Below are positions 1 through 7,889 of a stretch of 64,000 nucleotides of DNA, one piece after another. This DNA comes from Candidatus Amarolinea dominans (GTDB lineage: Bacteria; Chloroflexota; Anaerolineae; SSC4; Amarolineaceae): the NCBI GenBank assembly GCA_016719785.1, contig JADJYJ010000007.1, forward strand, positions 248,001-312,000. The letters are read 5' to 3'. A program made the position numbers and the translations under genes. Numbering within the stretch: position 1 is the first letter of the stretch; each line of letters begins with the position of its first letter. The notes under the pieces were generated by a model. That model saw only the letters and a list, made by a program, of their open reading frames with translations. It did not search any database and was not told where the DNA came from.

Positions 1-123
1 CACTTCATCGGCGTGATCCAGCACGTACTGACCCACCTTTTGCTCCTGCTCATTGAGCGCCGGCAGTAAGCCGCGAATGGTAAGCAATAAACTGGTTGTG
101 GGTGTTGATAACGATCCTGCCAT
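1..123 (-). CDS. RpiR/MurR-family transcriptional regulator, N-terminal fragment (runs off the window)
   Basis: Reading the minus strand from an ATG at 123 gives 41 codons that continue past the left edge. The core LLPALNEQEQKVGQYVLDHA matches the start of the RpiR-type HTH_6 domain, in which helices precede the winged HTH and a C-terminal SIS sugar-phosphate domain would follow. An AGGA ribosome site lies 6 nt before the ATG and a strong promoter lies further upstream. Proteins of this family usually control sugar or amino-sugar catabolism. Only the first helices are visible, so the ligand cannot be guessed. The family call is fairly secure because both spacing and motif fit. Confidence 0.7.
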   Translation of the reverse strand, partial: MAGSLSTPTTSLLLTIRGLLPALNEQEQKVGQYVLDHADEV

Positions 124-172
124 CTGCGATTCCTGTGCGGATAAGACCTTGACGAACCAGAACACTACCGTT

Positions 173-201
173 ATGATACTAAAGGAAATATCTTTTGTCA
201 A
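173..201 (-). promoter_or_regulatory. Sigma-70-type promoter for the RpiR-like gene
   Basis: On the minus strand TTGACA (201-196), a 17-nt spacer and TATCAT (178-173) lie about 50 nt before the ATG at 123. The -35 is a full consensus match and the -10 matches 5 of 6. Confidence 0.65.
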
Positions 202-233
202 AGACTAGACGAATGAAAAGTTTGCTCAGGCGA

Positions 234-298
234 CCCCCCTGCCCCCCAATCCTGGGGGGAAAAGCATTCGGCTCCCCCAGGATTGGGGGGCAGGGGGG
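234..298. repeat. Perfect 25-bp inverted repeat (stem-loop)
   Basis: Bases 234-258 and 274-298 are exact reverse complements, separated by a 15-nt loop. Each arm is itself G- or C-run rich. The element lies between the 3' end of the ABC-transporter operon and the RpiR promoter, so it could act as a terminator or insulator, or be a small mobile palindrome. It has no U-tract. Confidence 0.7.
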
Positions 299-363
299 CA
301 CTCCGGGCGCTATCGAGACCATTCTCACTGCCTGGCTGAGCGGGCAGGCGCAAGGCCATGCCC

Positions 364-1749
364 CTACCGGTTGGCTTCTGCGGCCAGGCTGTGGGCCAGG
401 TCATCGAGCATGCGTTGATGGAGGGAGCCGTCGGCGCGCTGGCCGTGGCGGCGCAGGCGGCGCTGTAACCAGCCGCCCAGGAAGACCAGGTGCAGGGGGT
501 AGGCCAGCGGATAAAGCGGTGAGCTGACCAGGCGCGGGAAGCGGTTGCCCAACAGGCCGAAGCGGTCGGGTAGCAGCAGGCGGCGCAGCGCGCCCACGCG
601 CTCTGCCGGCCCGTGCGTCCAACGCAGGTTGTCGGCCAGGCGCCGCGGCGCAGGATTGCTCAGGGAAACCTCGGCCAGGCTGAGATGTTGCAGCCAGGCC
701 CGCAGCGCGGGCGGCAGGGGCGCGGCCAATGCGGCTGTCAGACCGGGCGGCAGCGCGCCGGGGAAGGCGGTTTCCAGCAGGGTGAGGCTGGGCAGCAGCA
801 AGCGCGGTTCCAGGCGCGCTACGCCCACCAGGCTGGCCGCGGTTCGGTCATGCGCGCTCAAGCCCTGTGCATCGAACCAGGCGGCCGGCGCCGCGCAGGC
901 GCCGCCGATGATGGCAATGTCCGGGTGCGTTAGCTGTTGCCAGACCCGCTGCAGATCGGCCTGTTGTAGCAGGCGCGCCTTGCGCTCCCACACATCCTGC
1001 GACGCATGGGCCGCCAGGTGCAGGAAGAGCAGCCAGGGCGGCAGCAGGCGCACCGATGCCGCGTCCATCTTCATCTCTATCTCCATGGGTTGACTGTGTC
1101 CCCAGGCCGCGGTCGTCAGATCGAGGCGCAGGCCCAGAAAATCTTCGGCCAGCGCGCTGTGAACCTCCACCCGCCGCGGGTTATTTGGATCGCCGGCGCT
1201 GAAGGACGCGAGCTGCCGGTTGTCAGGCTTGATGAAGCTCAGGTGCTTCCAGGTGACGCGTGATTCTTCGCTGTAGCCCAGGGCCTGCATGACCTTCCGC
1301 AGCGCGGAAATTTGACCCGGCCGCGCCAGCAGATCGAGATCAGCCAGCGGCCTGATCTCGGGCCGGGGATAGCTGCGCCGTTCGAGGAGGAAGTGCGCGC
1401 CCTTGAAAGGGATCAGCTCGACCTGGGCCGCCGCCGCGCCGACCAGGATGGCGCTCAATTCCGCGGCCAGCAGGTCATTGCGCCGGGCGTTGGCCGCAGT
1501 CTCAGCCGCCAGCCAGCGCATGACATAATCAGGCGCGGCGATCGTCTGCCCATGTTCGGCCAGGAGGAGATGGACGCCGTGCCGAACCGCCTCCTGCAGA
1601 ATCACGGTCCAGTCGGCCAGGGAAAACGGTCGCTCTGCGCCAGTCGCGTCCACCTGTTGCGGTGCAGGTGCGGGGGGCTGGGCTGCGGCGCCGAGCCAGC
1701 GCATCAGCCGCGAGACGGCCGTTGCGCGGGAGAGGGTGGCCTGGTTCAT
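364..1749 (-). CDS. Putative nucleotidyltransferase family protein (PF14907-like)
   Basis: A 461-residue protein. The stretch PFKGAHFLLE (about residues 114-123) followed by RPLADLDLLA (about 133-142) matches the 'uncharacterised nucleotidyltransferase' family, where a Lys/Gly motif and a D-x-D pair (D137, D139) would bind nucleotide and metal. The rest is helical and without clear motifs. The start codon overlaps the stop of the upstream permease gene by 4 bp (ATGA), so the two are translationally coupled. The gene is the last of a five-gene ABC-type operon. The target of nucleotidyl transfer is unknown. Family members often sit in surface or polysaccharide loci, but nothing here proves that role. 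Confidence 0.65.
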   Translation of the reverse strand: MNQATLSRATAVSRLMRWLGAAAQPPAPAPQQVDATGAERPFSLADWTVILQEAVRHGVHLLLAEHGQTIAAPDYVMRWLAAETAANARRNDLLAAELSAILVGAAAAQVELIPFKGAHFLLERRSYPRPEIRPLADLDLLARPGQISALRKVMQALGYSEESRVTWKHLSFIKPDNRQLASFSAGDPNNPRRVEVHSALAEDFLGLRLDLTTAAWGHSQPMEIEMKMDAASVRLLPPWLLFLHLAAHASQDVWERKARLLQQADLQRVWQQLTHPDIAIIGGACAAPAAWFDAQGLSAHDRTAASLVGVARLEPRLLLPSLTLLETAFPGALPPGLTAALAAPLPPALRAWLQHLSLAEVSLSNPAPRRLADNLRWTHGPAERVGALRRLLLPDRFGLLGNRFPRLVSSPLYPLAYPLHLVFLGGWLQRRLRRHGQRADGSLHQRMLDDLAHSLAAEANR

Positions 1750-3104
1750 TCGTACTTCAAGGCCTTTAACGGATCGAGGGTGGCGGCGCGCAGGGCTGGA
1801 AAGACGCCTGAGAGCAGGCCGACCAGGGTGGCGAAGATGACAGCGAACGGAATCAGCCAGATAGGGGTGTAGACGATGCTGCTGTCGGCGCCGGGACCGC
1901 CGAAGATGGGGTTGCCCTGCTGCCCCAGGGCCGACTGCGCAATCAGGTTGATGACGCCGCTGACCGCCCAGCCCAGCCCGGCGCCGACCACGCCGCCCAG
2001 GAAGCCGATGGCGGCGGCTTCGCCCAGGAAGATGCTCATGACATCGCGGTTGCGCGCGCCGATGGCTTTCATCAAGCCAATTTCACGCGTGCGCTCGTAG
2101 ATCGCCATGCTCAGGGTGTTGGCGATGCCGAACGCGGCGACGAGGAGCGCGATGGCGCCAATGCCGCCCAGGATGGCTTGCAGCACCAGGAAGAAGGAGT
2201 TGATGCTGTTGACGGTGTCCTGCGCGGAGTAGGCGTTCAAGCCCATCTGCTGAATCTCCTTCTGCACGGCCGCCACGTCGCGGGAATTGGCCACCTTGAC
2301 GATCGCTTGCTGATAGCCCTCACGCGTGCGATCCACCCGGCGCCCGCTGAACCACTGGTTCAACTCATCCACCTCTTTGAGCGGCAGGTAGATGTTGTAG
2401 TCGGTTTCGCCCAACGATGCCAGGACGCCCGTCACCTGCACGCGCAGATTGCGCGTCGCCATCTTGCCCTCGTTGTCGTAACGAATGGCGCGCAGGGTCA
2501 GGCTGGCGTCCTGCAAGTCTGTGACGTCCGGCTCACCTGACGCGCCCAGGCCCCTGGGGCTGCTGAAGAGGTCCTCCTTGCGGCCGGCCTGGCGCGGATC
2601 GTAGAGTGTGGCGCCGACCTGGGCGCCGACCACGACCTGGCCGGTGCTCACCCGGTTTTCGCCGGAGGTCAGCTTGTAGCCGAACGCCTTCCAGGCTTCC
2701 GGATCCACGCCCAAAATGCCGCCTCCGCCCGTCAGCCGATTGAAATGCACTTCCACCTGGCCCTGCATATATTCCTGCGGCGTCACCGCCACGACGTTGG
2801 GCAGGGCGCGCAGTTTTTCCAACACCTTGAGGGTCAGACCCTGCGCCTCGCTGCGCTGGACGCTTGACGGATCCGGCGCGCTCTTTTCCATCATCACCGT
2901 CTGTTCGCCCATGACGTTGATGAGGGTCAGGTCGGAGATGCCGCCGATGCCCTGCGTGGCGCTGCGCTGCAAACCCGCGCCCAGGCTGATCAACACCAGG
3001 ACCGCGGCCGTGCCGATGACCACGCCAATGGCCGTCAACACCACGCGCATGCGCATACGGTTCAGATTCGATAGAACGGTGCGAAACAGATCAATGAATG
3101 TCAT
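1746..3104 (-). CDS. MacB/FtsX-type ABC transporter permease
   Basis: A 452-residue integral membrane protein with the standard MacB layout: an N-terminal transmembrane helix (about 20-45), a large extracytoplasmic MacB_PCD domain (about 50-290), and three C-terminal helices of the FtsX domain (starting near 305, 362 and 412). The NTLSMAIYERTREIGLMKA region is the typical cytoplasmic FtsX loop that contacts the ATPase. It lies in an operon with the cognate ATPase and an exported Ig-like protein. The family moves lipids, peptides or transmits mechanical signals rather than importing small solutes. The substrate is unknown. Confidence 0.88.
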   Translation of the reverse strand: MTFIDLFRTVLSNLNRMRMRVVLTAIGVVIGTAAVLVLISLGAGLQRSATQGIGGISDLTLINVMGEQTVMMEKSAPDPSSVQRSEAQGLTLKVLEKLRALPNVVAVTPQEYMQGQVEVHFNRLTGGGGILGVDPEAWKAFGYKLTSGENRVSTGQVVVGAQVGATLYDPRQAGRKEDLFSSPRGLGASGEPDVTDLQDASLTLRAIRYDNEGKMATRNLRVQVTGVLASLGETDYNIYLPLKEVDELNQWFSGRRVDRTREGYQQAIVKVANSRDVAAVQKEIQQMGLNAYSAQDTVNSINSFFLVLQAILGGIGAIALLVAAFGIANTLSMAIYERTREIGLMKAIGARNRDVMSIFLGEAAAIGFLGGVVGAGLGWAVSGVINLIAQSALGQQGNPIFGGPGADSSIVYTPIWLIPFAVIFATLVGLLSGVFPALRAATLDPLKALKYE

Positions 3105-3115
3105 TTGTACTTCTG

Positions 3116-4825
3116 TCAGCCGCTGCCAAGACCGAACAGGCCCAGGAAGAGGCGTTGCCAGAAGGGGCGTTGGACGCGGGTGACGGGCGGTTCGCCGCCG
3201 TTCGCGCCTTTGCCCCCATCGCTCCCGCCGCTGCCGTCGCCCGGTTCGCCCATGTTGAGAACGCTGAGCGGCAGGGTGGCGGTGTAAACCTGGTTCTGGT
3301 TGAAATCATCAATGTACTTGATGATGATTTCGATGTTGTACTCGCCGCCCTGCGCGGCCGCGGCCTGCGCGTCGAGCGTGCCCGACTGACCGGAGTCGAG
3401 CGAACCGATGTAGACCGAGGCGTTCTCGAACGTCAATCCTTCCACAGGGCCAAGTTCCACCGAGGTGATGCCCACGGTGTTGCGGCCCTGGTTGATGATC
3501 TCGATCGGCAGCTCGATGGGGGTGTCCGGCATCGGTTGACCCACCGGCCGATAGAAGCTGACCCGCAATTGGGGCGCCACACTGACCAGCAGGGTGATCT
3601 GCTCGGTGCGCTCCAGCGTCTTGTCGGTCGGCCCATCGTAGCTAAACTCAATCGGCACGACGTAGGTGCCCGCGCTGGCCGAGCCGCTGACGATGAACTG
3701 CATCTCGACCGTCGTCAATTCGTTGACGCCGAGTACCGGTACGACGCGCACGTTGCCGGTGCCCAGCGGGGCAAACACGGTGACCGCGGAGGCGCCGCCC
3801 GTGGACGCGGTGCCGAAGGTGATATTCAGCCGTCGCGCATCGCTCGTGCCCACGTTGCGGATGTTCAGGCGCAGCGTCAAGGGCTGGCCAGGACTGGGCC
3901 GCAGCGGTTCGCTGACGTAGCTCTCGATGATCGGCAGCGCTTGCGGCGTCGAAGGCTTGCCAGCACTGACGCCGCCCACGGTCACGGCAATCACCTGCTG
4001 CGAGCTGTACTTTTCATCGCCCCAGTTGATGAAATCGAGGCCGAGTTGCAGGGTGTGCAGACCCGGCGTCGTATCCGTGTCGGCCACCAGGTGCAAGGAG
4101 ACCGCCTGCCGCTTGTTGAAGCCGATGTCGCCCACGCTGACGACGTTGCTGCCCACGGTCGGCGCAAAATTCTTATTCTCGCTGCTCACCGTGACCAGGG
4201 TGCGCCGCGCCGCGCCGGTGCCGGTGTTGCGCACCGCAAAGGTCAGCGTGAACGGCTCCCCCGCGATGATGGTGACGGGATCGGTGGACACCTGTTCGAT
4301 CACCAACTGGGGGATGCCTGGTTTGGGCTGCGCGGTGGGCGTTGGGGTGGGGGGCGCCGCAGCCACATTGACGCCCACAGTCTCGTTGGAGGCATAGGGC
4401 ACGCCATCGTCGCCCTGATAGCTGATGCTGATCGCCATCGCATAGGTGCCACCCTTGAGATCGGGATTGCCGCGCAGGTCCTGCCAGACCCAGCCGTGCT
4501 CATCCACCGTCAGCCCGTTCAGCGTTTTGACGCTGGACGATCCCTGGGGCACGAAGTTTTCACTGGCGAGGGAGATGATGATGTTCGTCGCGCCCGCCGA
4601 CCCCACGTTGTGCAGTTCCAGGAACAGGCGGAAGGTCTGATCGGCCTGCACCACGGCCGGCTCCGTGCGGAAGCTGCGGATGAAGATCAGCGGCCGCTCG
4701 TTAGAAGTCGGCGGCGTGCTGGTTTGCGCATGCGCCACCATGCCGTGACCCAGGGTTGGCAGCCCAACACCGATCAGCATACACAGCACGGTCAGATACA
4801 AGGCGAGTCTCAGGCTCGAACGCAT
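3116..4825 (-). CDS. Exported multi-domain CARDB/Ig-like protein (COG1361-like)
   Basis: A 569-residue protein that begins with a signal peptide (hydrophobic stretch from about 8 to 30, likely cleavage after AHA). It then shows four to five beta-sandwich repeats of about 110 residues with the recurring phrase 'hNxGtxxArrl', typical of CARDB/NEW3-type adhesive or scaffold domains. A Gly/Asp-rich linker and a short hydrophobic C-terminal end (WQRLFLGLFGLG) follow. It sits between the ATPase and permease genes, 24 and 11 nt away. It may therefore be the extracytoplasmic partner of the MacB-like permease, in the position MacA holds in diderms. No enzymatic motif is visible. Confidence 0.75.
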   Translation of the reverse strand: MRSSLRLALYLTVLCMLIGVGLPTLGHGMVAHAQTSTPPTSNERPLIFIRSFRTEPAVVQADQTFRLFLELHNVGSAGATNIIISLASENFVPQGSSSVKTLNGLTVDEHGWVWQDLRGNPDLKGGTYAMAISISYQGDDGVPYASNETVGVNVAAAPPTPTPTAQPKPGIPQLVIEQVSTDPVTIIAGEPFTLTFAVRNTGTGAARRTLVTVSSENKNFAPTVGSNVVSVGDIGFNKRQAVSLHLVADTDTTPGLHTLQLGLDFINWGDEKYSSQQVIAVTVGGVSAGKPSTPQALPIIESYVSEPLRPSPGQPLTLRLNIRNVGTSDARRLNITFGTASTGGASAVTVFAPLGTGNVRVVPVLGVNELTTVEMQFIVSGSASAGTYVVPIEFSYDGPTDKTLERTEQITLLVSVAPQLRVSFYRPVGQPMPDTPIELPIEIINQGRNTVGITSVELGPVEGLTFENASVYIGSLDSGQSGTLDAQAAAAQGGEYNIEIIIKYIDDFNQNQVYTATLPLSVLNMGEPGDGSGGSDGGKGANGGEPPVTRVQRPFWQRLFLGLFGLGSG

Positions 4826-4849
4826 AATGCTCCTTTAAGCATTCCTGAA

Positions 4850-5608
4850 TCAAATAACGGCTGCCGCCTTCTCCAGGTTCTCGGCGCTTTCTTCACCCAG
4901 GACATGACCGTCCTTCAGGCGCACCACGCGGTCCGCATAACGGGCCACGGCCGGGTCGTGCGTCACCATCAGGATGGTGATGCCGGCCTCACGGTTGGCG
5001 CGCAGCATGATGTCCATGATCTCCTGGCCGGTGTGGCTGTCCAGGTTACCGGTCGGCTCGTCGGCCAGCAGAATGGTCGGCTGATTGACCAGCGCCCGCG
5101 CCAGCGCCACGCGCTGTTGCTCGCCGCCGGATAGCTCAGTCGGTTTGTGCCCCACACGCGCGGCCAGGCCCACCGCTTGCAGTAGATGCTGCGCCCGCCG
5201 CCGGCGCTCGACCGCCGCCACACGGGCAAACAGCATCGGAAACTCCACATTTTGCGCCGCGGTCATCGTCGAGACCAGGTTGAACGACTGGAAGAGAAAG
5301 CCGATGCACGTGCGCCGGTAGGCCGCCAGGTCATTTTCGTCCAATTCGCTTAGTTTCTGCCCGGACACCGTGATCTCACCGGCCGACGCCCGATCCAAGC
5401 CGCCGATCAGGTGCAGCAGGGTGGATTTGCCGGAGCCAGAGGTTCCCATCAGACAGCAGAACTCGCCTCGCGGCACGCGCAGGCTGACCCCGCGCAACGC
5501 ATGCACCTGGGTCTTGCCCATCACGTAGATTTTTTGCAGGCCGCTAACCTCGATCATCATCGTCGAAGGCGTGCCCTGACCGTTGTCTGAATTTGCCATG
5601 GTTGCCAT
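4850..5608 (-). CDS. LolD/MacB-type ABC transporter ATP-binding protein
   Basis: A 252-residue ATPase with Walker A GTSGSGKST (about 55-63), signature LSGGEQQR, Walker B ILLADEPT and the H-loop MVTHDPAVARYADR. The best BLAST-style relatives by eye are LolD, MacB and FtsE. An in-frame upstream extension to 5752 would run into the preceding gene and has no family similarity. The ATG at 5608, 20 nt after that gene's stop, is preferred; the ATG at 5599 is the alternative. It should energise the permease encoded downstream. The pair is split by the exported Ig-like protein gene. Confidence 0.9.
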   Translation of the reverse strand: MATMANSDNGQGTPSTMMIEVSGLQKIYVMGKTQVHALRGVSLRVPRGEFCCLMGTSGSGKSTLLHLIGGLDRASAGEITVSGQKLSELDENDLAAYRRTCIGFLFQSFNLVSTMTAAQNVEFPMLFARVAAVERRRRAQHLLQAVGLAARVGHKPTELSGGEQQRVALARALVNQPTILLADEPTGNLDSHTGQEIMDIMLRANREAGITILMVTHDPAVARYADRVVRLKDGHVLGEESAENLEKAAAVI

Positions 5609-5628
5609 CGAAATCAACGCCTGCCGCG

Positions 5629-6408
5629 CTAAAAGCCCCGGGACAAGGCGCCCATCAGCAGACTGGGCGCAGCGCCCAGCAACAGGGAAAGCACGACGTA
5701 AATACTCATGATGATCAGCACCTTGTTGCGACTCAAACGCCCGCTGACCCACACCGCCATGCCCAGGAGAATGACGTACCAGAGCGAAAACAGATCCACG
5801 GTGCTCAGCAGCCCAGCAGCGAACCCCGTCGGCCCGCTGATGATCTGCTCGGCAGGCGTCATCAGGCCGGCCAGGCCGCTGCCCACGACCGGTGACCGGG
5901 TGCCGGCGATGAAGATGATCTGCAGCAGCGTGCGCAAGGCCAGGGGCAAACTGGCCCAGGCCGCGGTGCTGAACAGGCTGCCATACGTGTTCTGACCGCC
6001 AAAGGCCAGTCCGAGTAAGTGCAGGATACCTGCGCGAACCCCCCAGACCAGCAGCAGCGGCCCCAGCGCGGCCAGCAGCCCGAGGGAGATCGGCTGGGCT
6101 GTGGGGCCTTGCAGCGCTTCGGGCGGCAGGTTCTCGAATTCTTGCGGCGACAGCGTCTGGCGCATCTGTTCGATGCTTGCCTGGCGCCGCAGTTCAGTCA
6201 CATAGGGCGCCTCGACCACCACCCGCAGCGCCAGCAGGCTGAGGATGACCAGCAGTGGGATCAGCAGCAGCCAGCGCCGGCCGTCGCGCACGGCCGTCAG
6301 CGCCATGCGGGGACGCACCCAAATCCACCAGAGCAGGGTAAACGGGTGCGGTCCCCGTGGGGCAGCAGGCAGGGCGGTTGCAGCCGCCGGGTCGAAAGAA
6401 AATGACAT
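5629..6408 (-). CDS. Yip1-domain-like polytopic membrane protein
   Basis: About 259 residues. A cytoplasmic N-terminus with a FDPAAATALPAAPRGP segment is followed by a helix near residues 45-65, an extracytoplasmic loop, and four to five more helices. This is the layout of the Yip1/DUF1282 superfamily that often accompanies MacB-like ABC operons. The ATG at 6408 is chosen because AAAGGA lies 6 nt upstream; a longer frame to 6471 would be read from inside a repeat element. It is the first gene of the operon, transcribed from an extended -10 promoter just beyond the repeat. The function is unknown, and a role in assembling or gating the transporter is a guess. Confidence 0.7.
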   Translation of the reverse strand: MSFSFDPAAATALPAAPRGPHPFTLLWWIWVRPRMALTAVRDGRRWLLLIPLLVILSLLALRVVVEAPYVTELRRQASIEQMRQTLSPQEFENLPPEALQGPTAQPISLGLLAALGPLLLVWGVRAGILHLLGLAFGGQNTYGSLFSTAAWASLPLALRTLLQIIFIAGTRSPVVGSGLAGLMTPAEQIISGPTGFAAGLLSTVDLFSLWYVILLGMAVWVSGRLSRNKVLIIMSIYVVLSLLLGAAPSLLMGALSRGF

Positions 6409-6444
6409 CGCGATGTCCTTTGTGGATGAAATCTGGCTGGACTG

Positions 6445-6518
6445 TATACTGCAAGCGGGAATAGACTTCACTTTTCCGCCTAAGGAAACAAACGCAATTC
6501 GTGCCCGCTTGCAGCATA
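6445..6518 (+). repeat. 74-bp terminal-inverted-repeat element, copy A
   Basis: Ends TATACTGCAAGCGGG (6445-6459) and CCCGCTTGCAGCATA (6504-6518) are inverted repeats with one mismatch. The same 74-bp unit recurs at 20509-20582 and, inverted, at 32911-32984. It encodes nothing and looks like a non-autonomous MITE/REP-like element. Here it lies in the 5' untranslated region of the minus-strand ABC operon. Confidence 0.85.
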
Positions 6519-6526
6519 TTATAGCA
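6518..6526 (-). promoter_or_regulatory. Extended -10 promoter for the Yip1-ABC operon
   Basis: The minus strand carries TGCTATAAT (6526-6518), a perfect extended -10 box with no good -35. Transcription would begin around 6511, inside the inverted-repeat element, and carry it as a hairpin in a leader of about 100 nt. Confidence 0.5.
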
Positions 6527-6588
6527 CAGCCGGGTTTATGCTCCCCAATTGGTGGCGCTGTAGTGCAAAAATAGCCTTACAGCAGGGG

Positions 6589-6617
6589 TTGACAAGAGAC
6601 CGATCCGCGGGGACAAT
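6589..6617 (+). promoter_or_regulatory. Sigma-70-type promoter
   Basis: TTGACA (6589-6594), 17-nt spacer and GACAAT (6612-6617) lie 74 nt before the ATG of the DnaB/RadA-like ATPase gene. Confidence 0.6.
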
Positions 6618-6690
6618 AGGCGCTGTCCATGACCATGATCCGCATACCACCGCCCACACGGGAGTCAACAAGGTCGAGAGGAGATCGGGT

Positions 6691-7740
6691 ATGCCCGAAG
6701 CAAACGCAAATAACAGTGACTGGCAAGTCCATCAGACGCAGCCGGCCAGCCTGGCCGAGGTTCTACGTCGGGCCGACCAGGAAACCAGTCGCGGTACAAC
6801 CGGGCGCTACACGATGATGCCCCTGGGGTATGAACCGCTCGATCGCCTGATCGGCGGCGGCGTTGGTCGCGGCGAGCTGGTCCTGTTCGGCGGCGCGCCC
6901 GGTGTGGGTAAGACGACCATGACCCTGCAAATGGCGCGCAACGTCGTCGCGTCATCACCCACGCGCGGCGCCATGTACGTCTGCTACGAACACGACCACA
7001 TTGACCTTTCCAAGCGCCTGCTGTGCATGGAAAGCGCCCTGGCCGGGCTGCCAGAACCGCTCACGCTCTATCACCTGAACACGCTTTTTTTGGAAGCGGC
7101 GCGCTCGGGCCGTCCCATCACCTCAGCCCTGCGCGCCGACCCGCGGGTGGCGCCGATGCTGGCCCAGGTGGACCGCTATGGCAGCCGGCTGGAGATGGTC
7201 AAGGCCAATACCACCACCACCACGCTCGACGCCTTGCGCCAGATGGCCGGCGCGCTGGCCGCCCGCTTCCAGGGCGATTGCGTCTTTTTTGTGGACTACC
7301 TGCAGAAGATTCCGATCCATCCACGCGTCGCGAAAGACGAAGATGACAAGTCCACGATGGTGGCCGAAGGCCTGAAGGACATCGCCAACACCTTCAACAT
7401 CCCGGTCCTGGCCGTGGCCGCGGCCGACCGCAAGGCGCTGCAAGGCGATCGCATTCGCCTGTTCGATCTGCGCGGCAGTTCCGCGCTCCAGTACGAGTCG
7501 GACGTCATCCTGATGCTGAACAACAAGTATGACATCGTCTCCCGTTCGCATCTGACCTACAGCCCGCACAAGGCCGAGGCGTACCGTAACTGGCTGATCG
7601 TGTCGCTGGAGAAGAACCGCGGCGGCCCTGGGGCCATCAACCTGGAATATCCGCTGCGCCTGGCTTACTGCTGCGTCTGGCCCGAAGGTCAATCGGTCAA
7701 AGAGAAGCTGATTGGAGACCGGGTAGAGCCGACCGGTTGA
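6691..7740 (+). CDS. Stand-alone DnaB-C/RadA-like RecA-fold ATPase
   Basis: A 349-residue P-loop ATPase. Walker A GGAPGVGKTT is at about 67-76. The Walker B region FFVDYLQKI resembles the DYLQ signature of DnaB helicase C-terminal domains, and a DLRGSSALQYESDVIL stretch matches the DnaB motif that precedes the arginine finger. The DnaB N-terminal (primase-interacting) domain is absent: only about 50 residues precede the core, against 150 or more in DnaB. The start at 6691 is set by a GGAG site (GAGAGGAGATCGGGT) and a good promoter. It could be a KaiC/RadA/DnaB-like accessory ATPase. A replicative role is unlikely without the N-terminal domain. Confidence 0.8.
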   Translation: MPEANANNSDWQVHQTQPASLAEVLRRADQETSRGTTGRYTMMPLGYEPLDRLIGGGVGRGELVLFGGAPGVGKTTMTLQMARNVVASSPTRGAMYVCYEHDHIDLSKRLLCMESALAGLPEPLTLYHLNTLFLEAARSGRPITSALRADPRVAPMLAQVDRYGSRLEMVKANTTTTTLDALRQMAGALAARFQGDCVFFVDYLQKIPIHPRVAKDEDDKSTMVAEGLKDIANTFNIPVLAVAAADRKALQGDRIRLFDLRGSSALQYESDVILMLNNKYDIVSRSHLTYSPHKAEAYRNWLIVSLEKNRGGPGAINLEYPLRLAYCCVWPEGQSVKEKLIGDRVEPTG

Positions 7741-7786
7741 GTTGGCCGGTTATCGCCGCGCGCTCGTACATTACTTGCGTTCCGTT

Positions 7787-7815
7787 TTGGCGGTTTGCCC
7801 GGACGGTGCTAAAAT
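7787..7815 (+). promoter_or_regulatory. Sigma-70-type promoter for the LysM L,D-transpeptidase
   Basis: TTGGCG (7787-7792), 17-nt spacer and TAAAAT (7810-7815), about 75 nt before the ATG at 7890. The same -10 box is used by several other genes in the window. Confidence 0.5.
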
Positions 7816-7889
7816 CGTTGTCTGAATATGAATATGATGTAGCCTTATGACAGTTGGCGTTGATTGGGTCAGGCCGAGAGGAGGAAGAC

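Noticed and set aside
3098..5134. A 678-codon open frame on the plus strand
   Set aside because: It lies antisense to the CARDB-type and ATPase genes, is rich in Arg/His/Asp as expected from reading GC-rich genes backwards, and has no ribosome site or domain.
5609..5752. Longer start for the ABC ATPase
   Set aside because: It would overlap the coding region of the Yip1-like gene and adds a segment with no family similarity.
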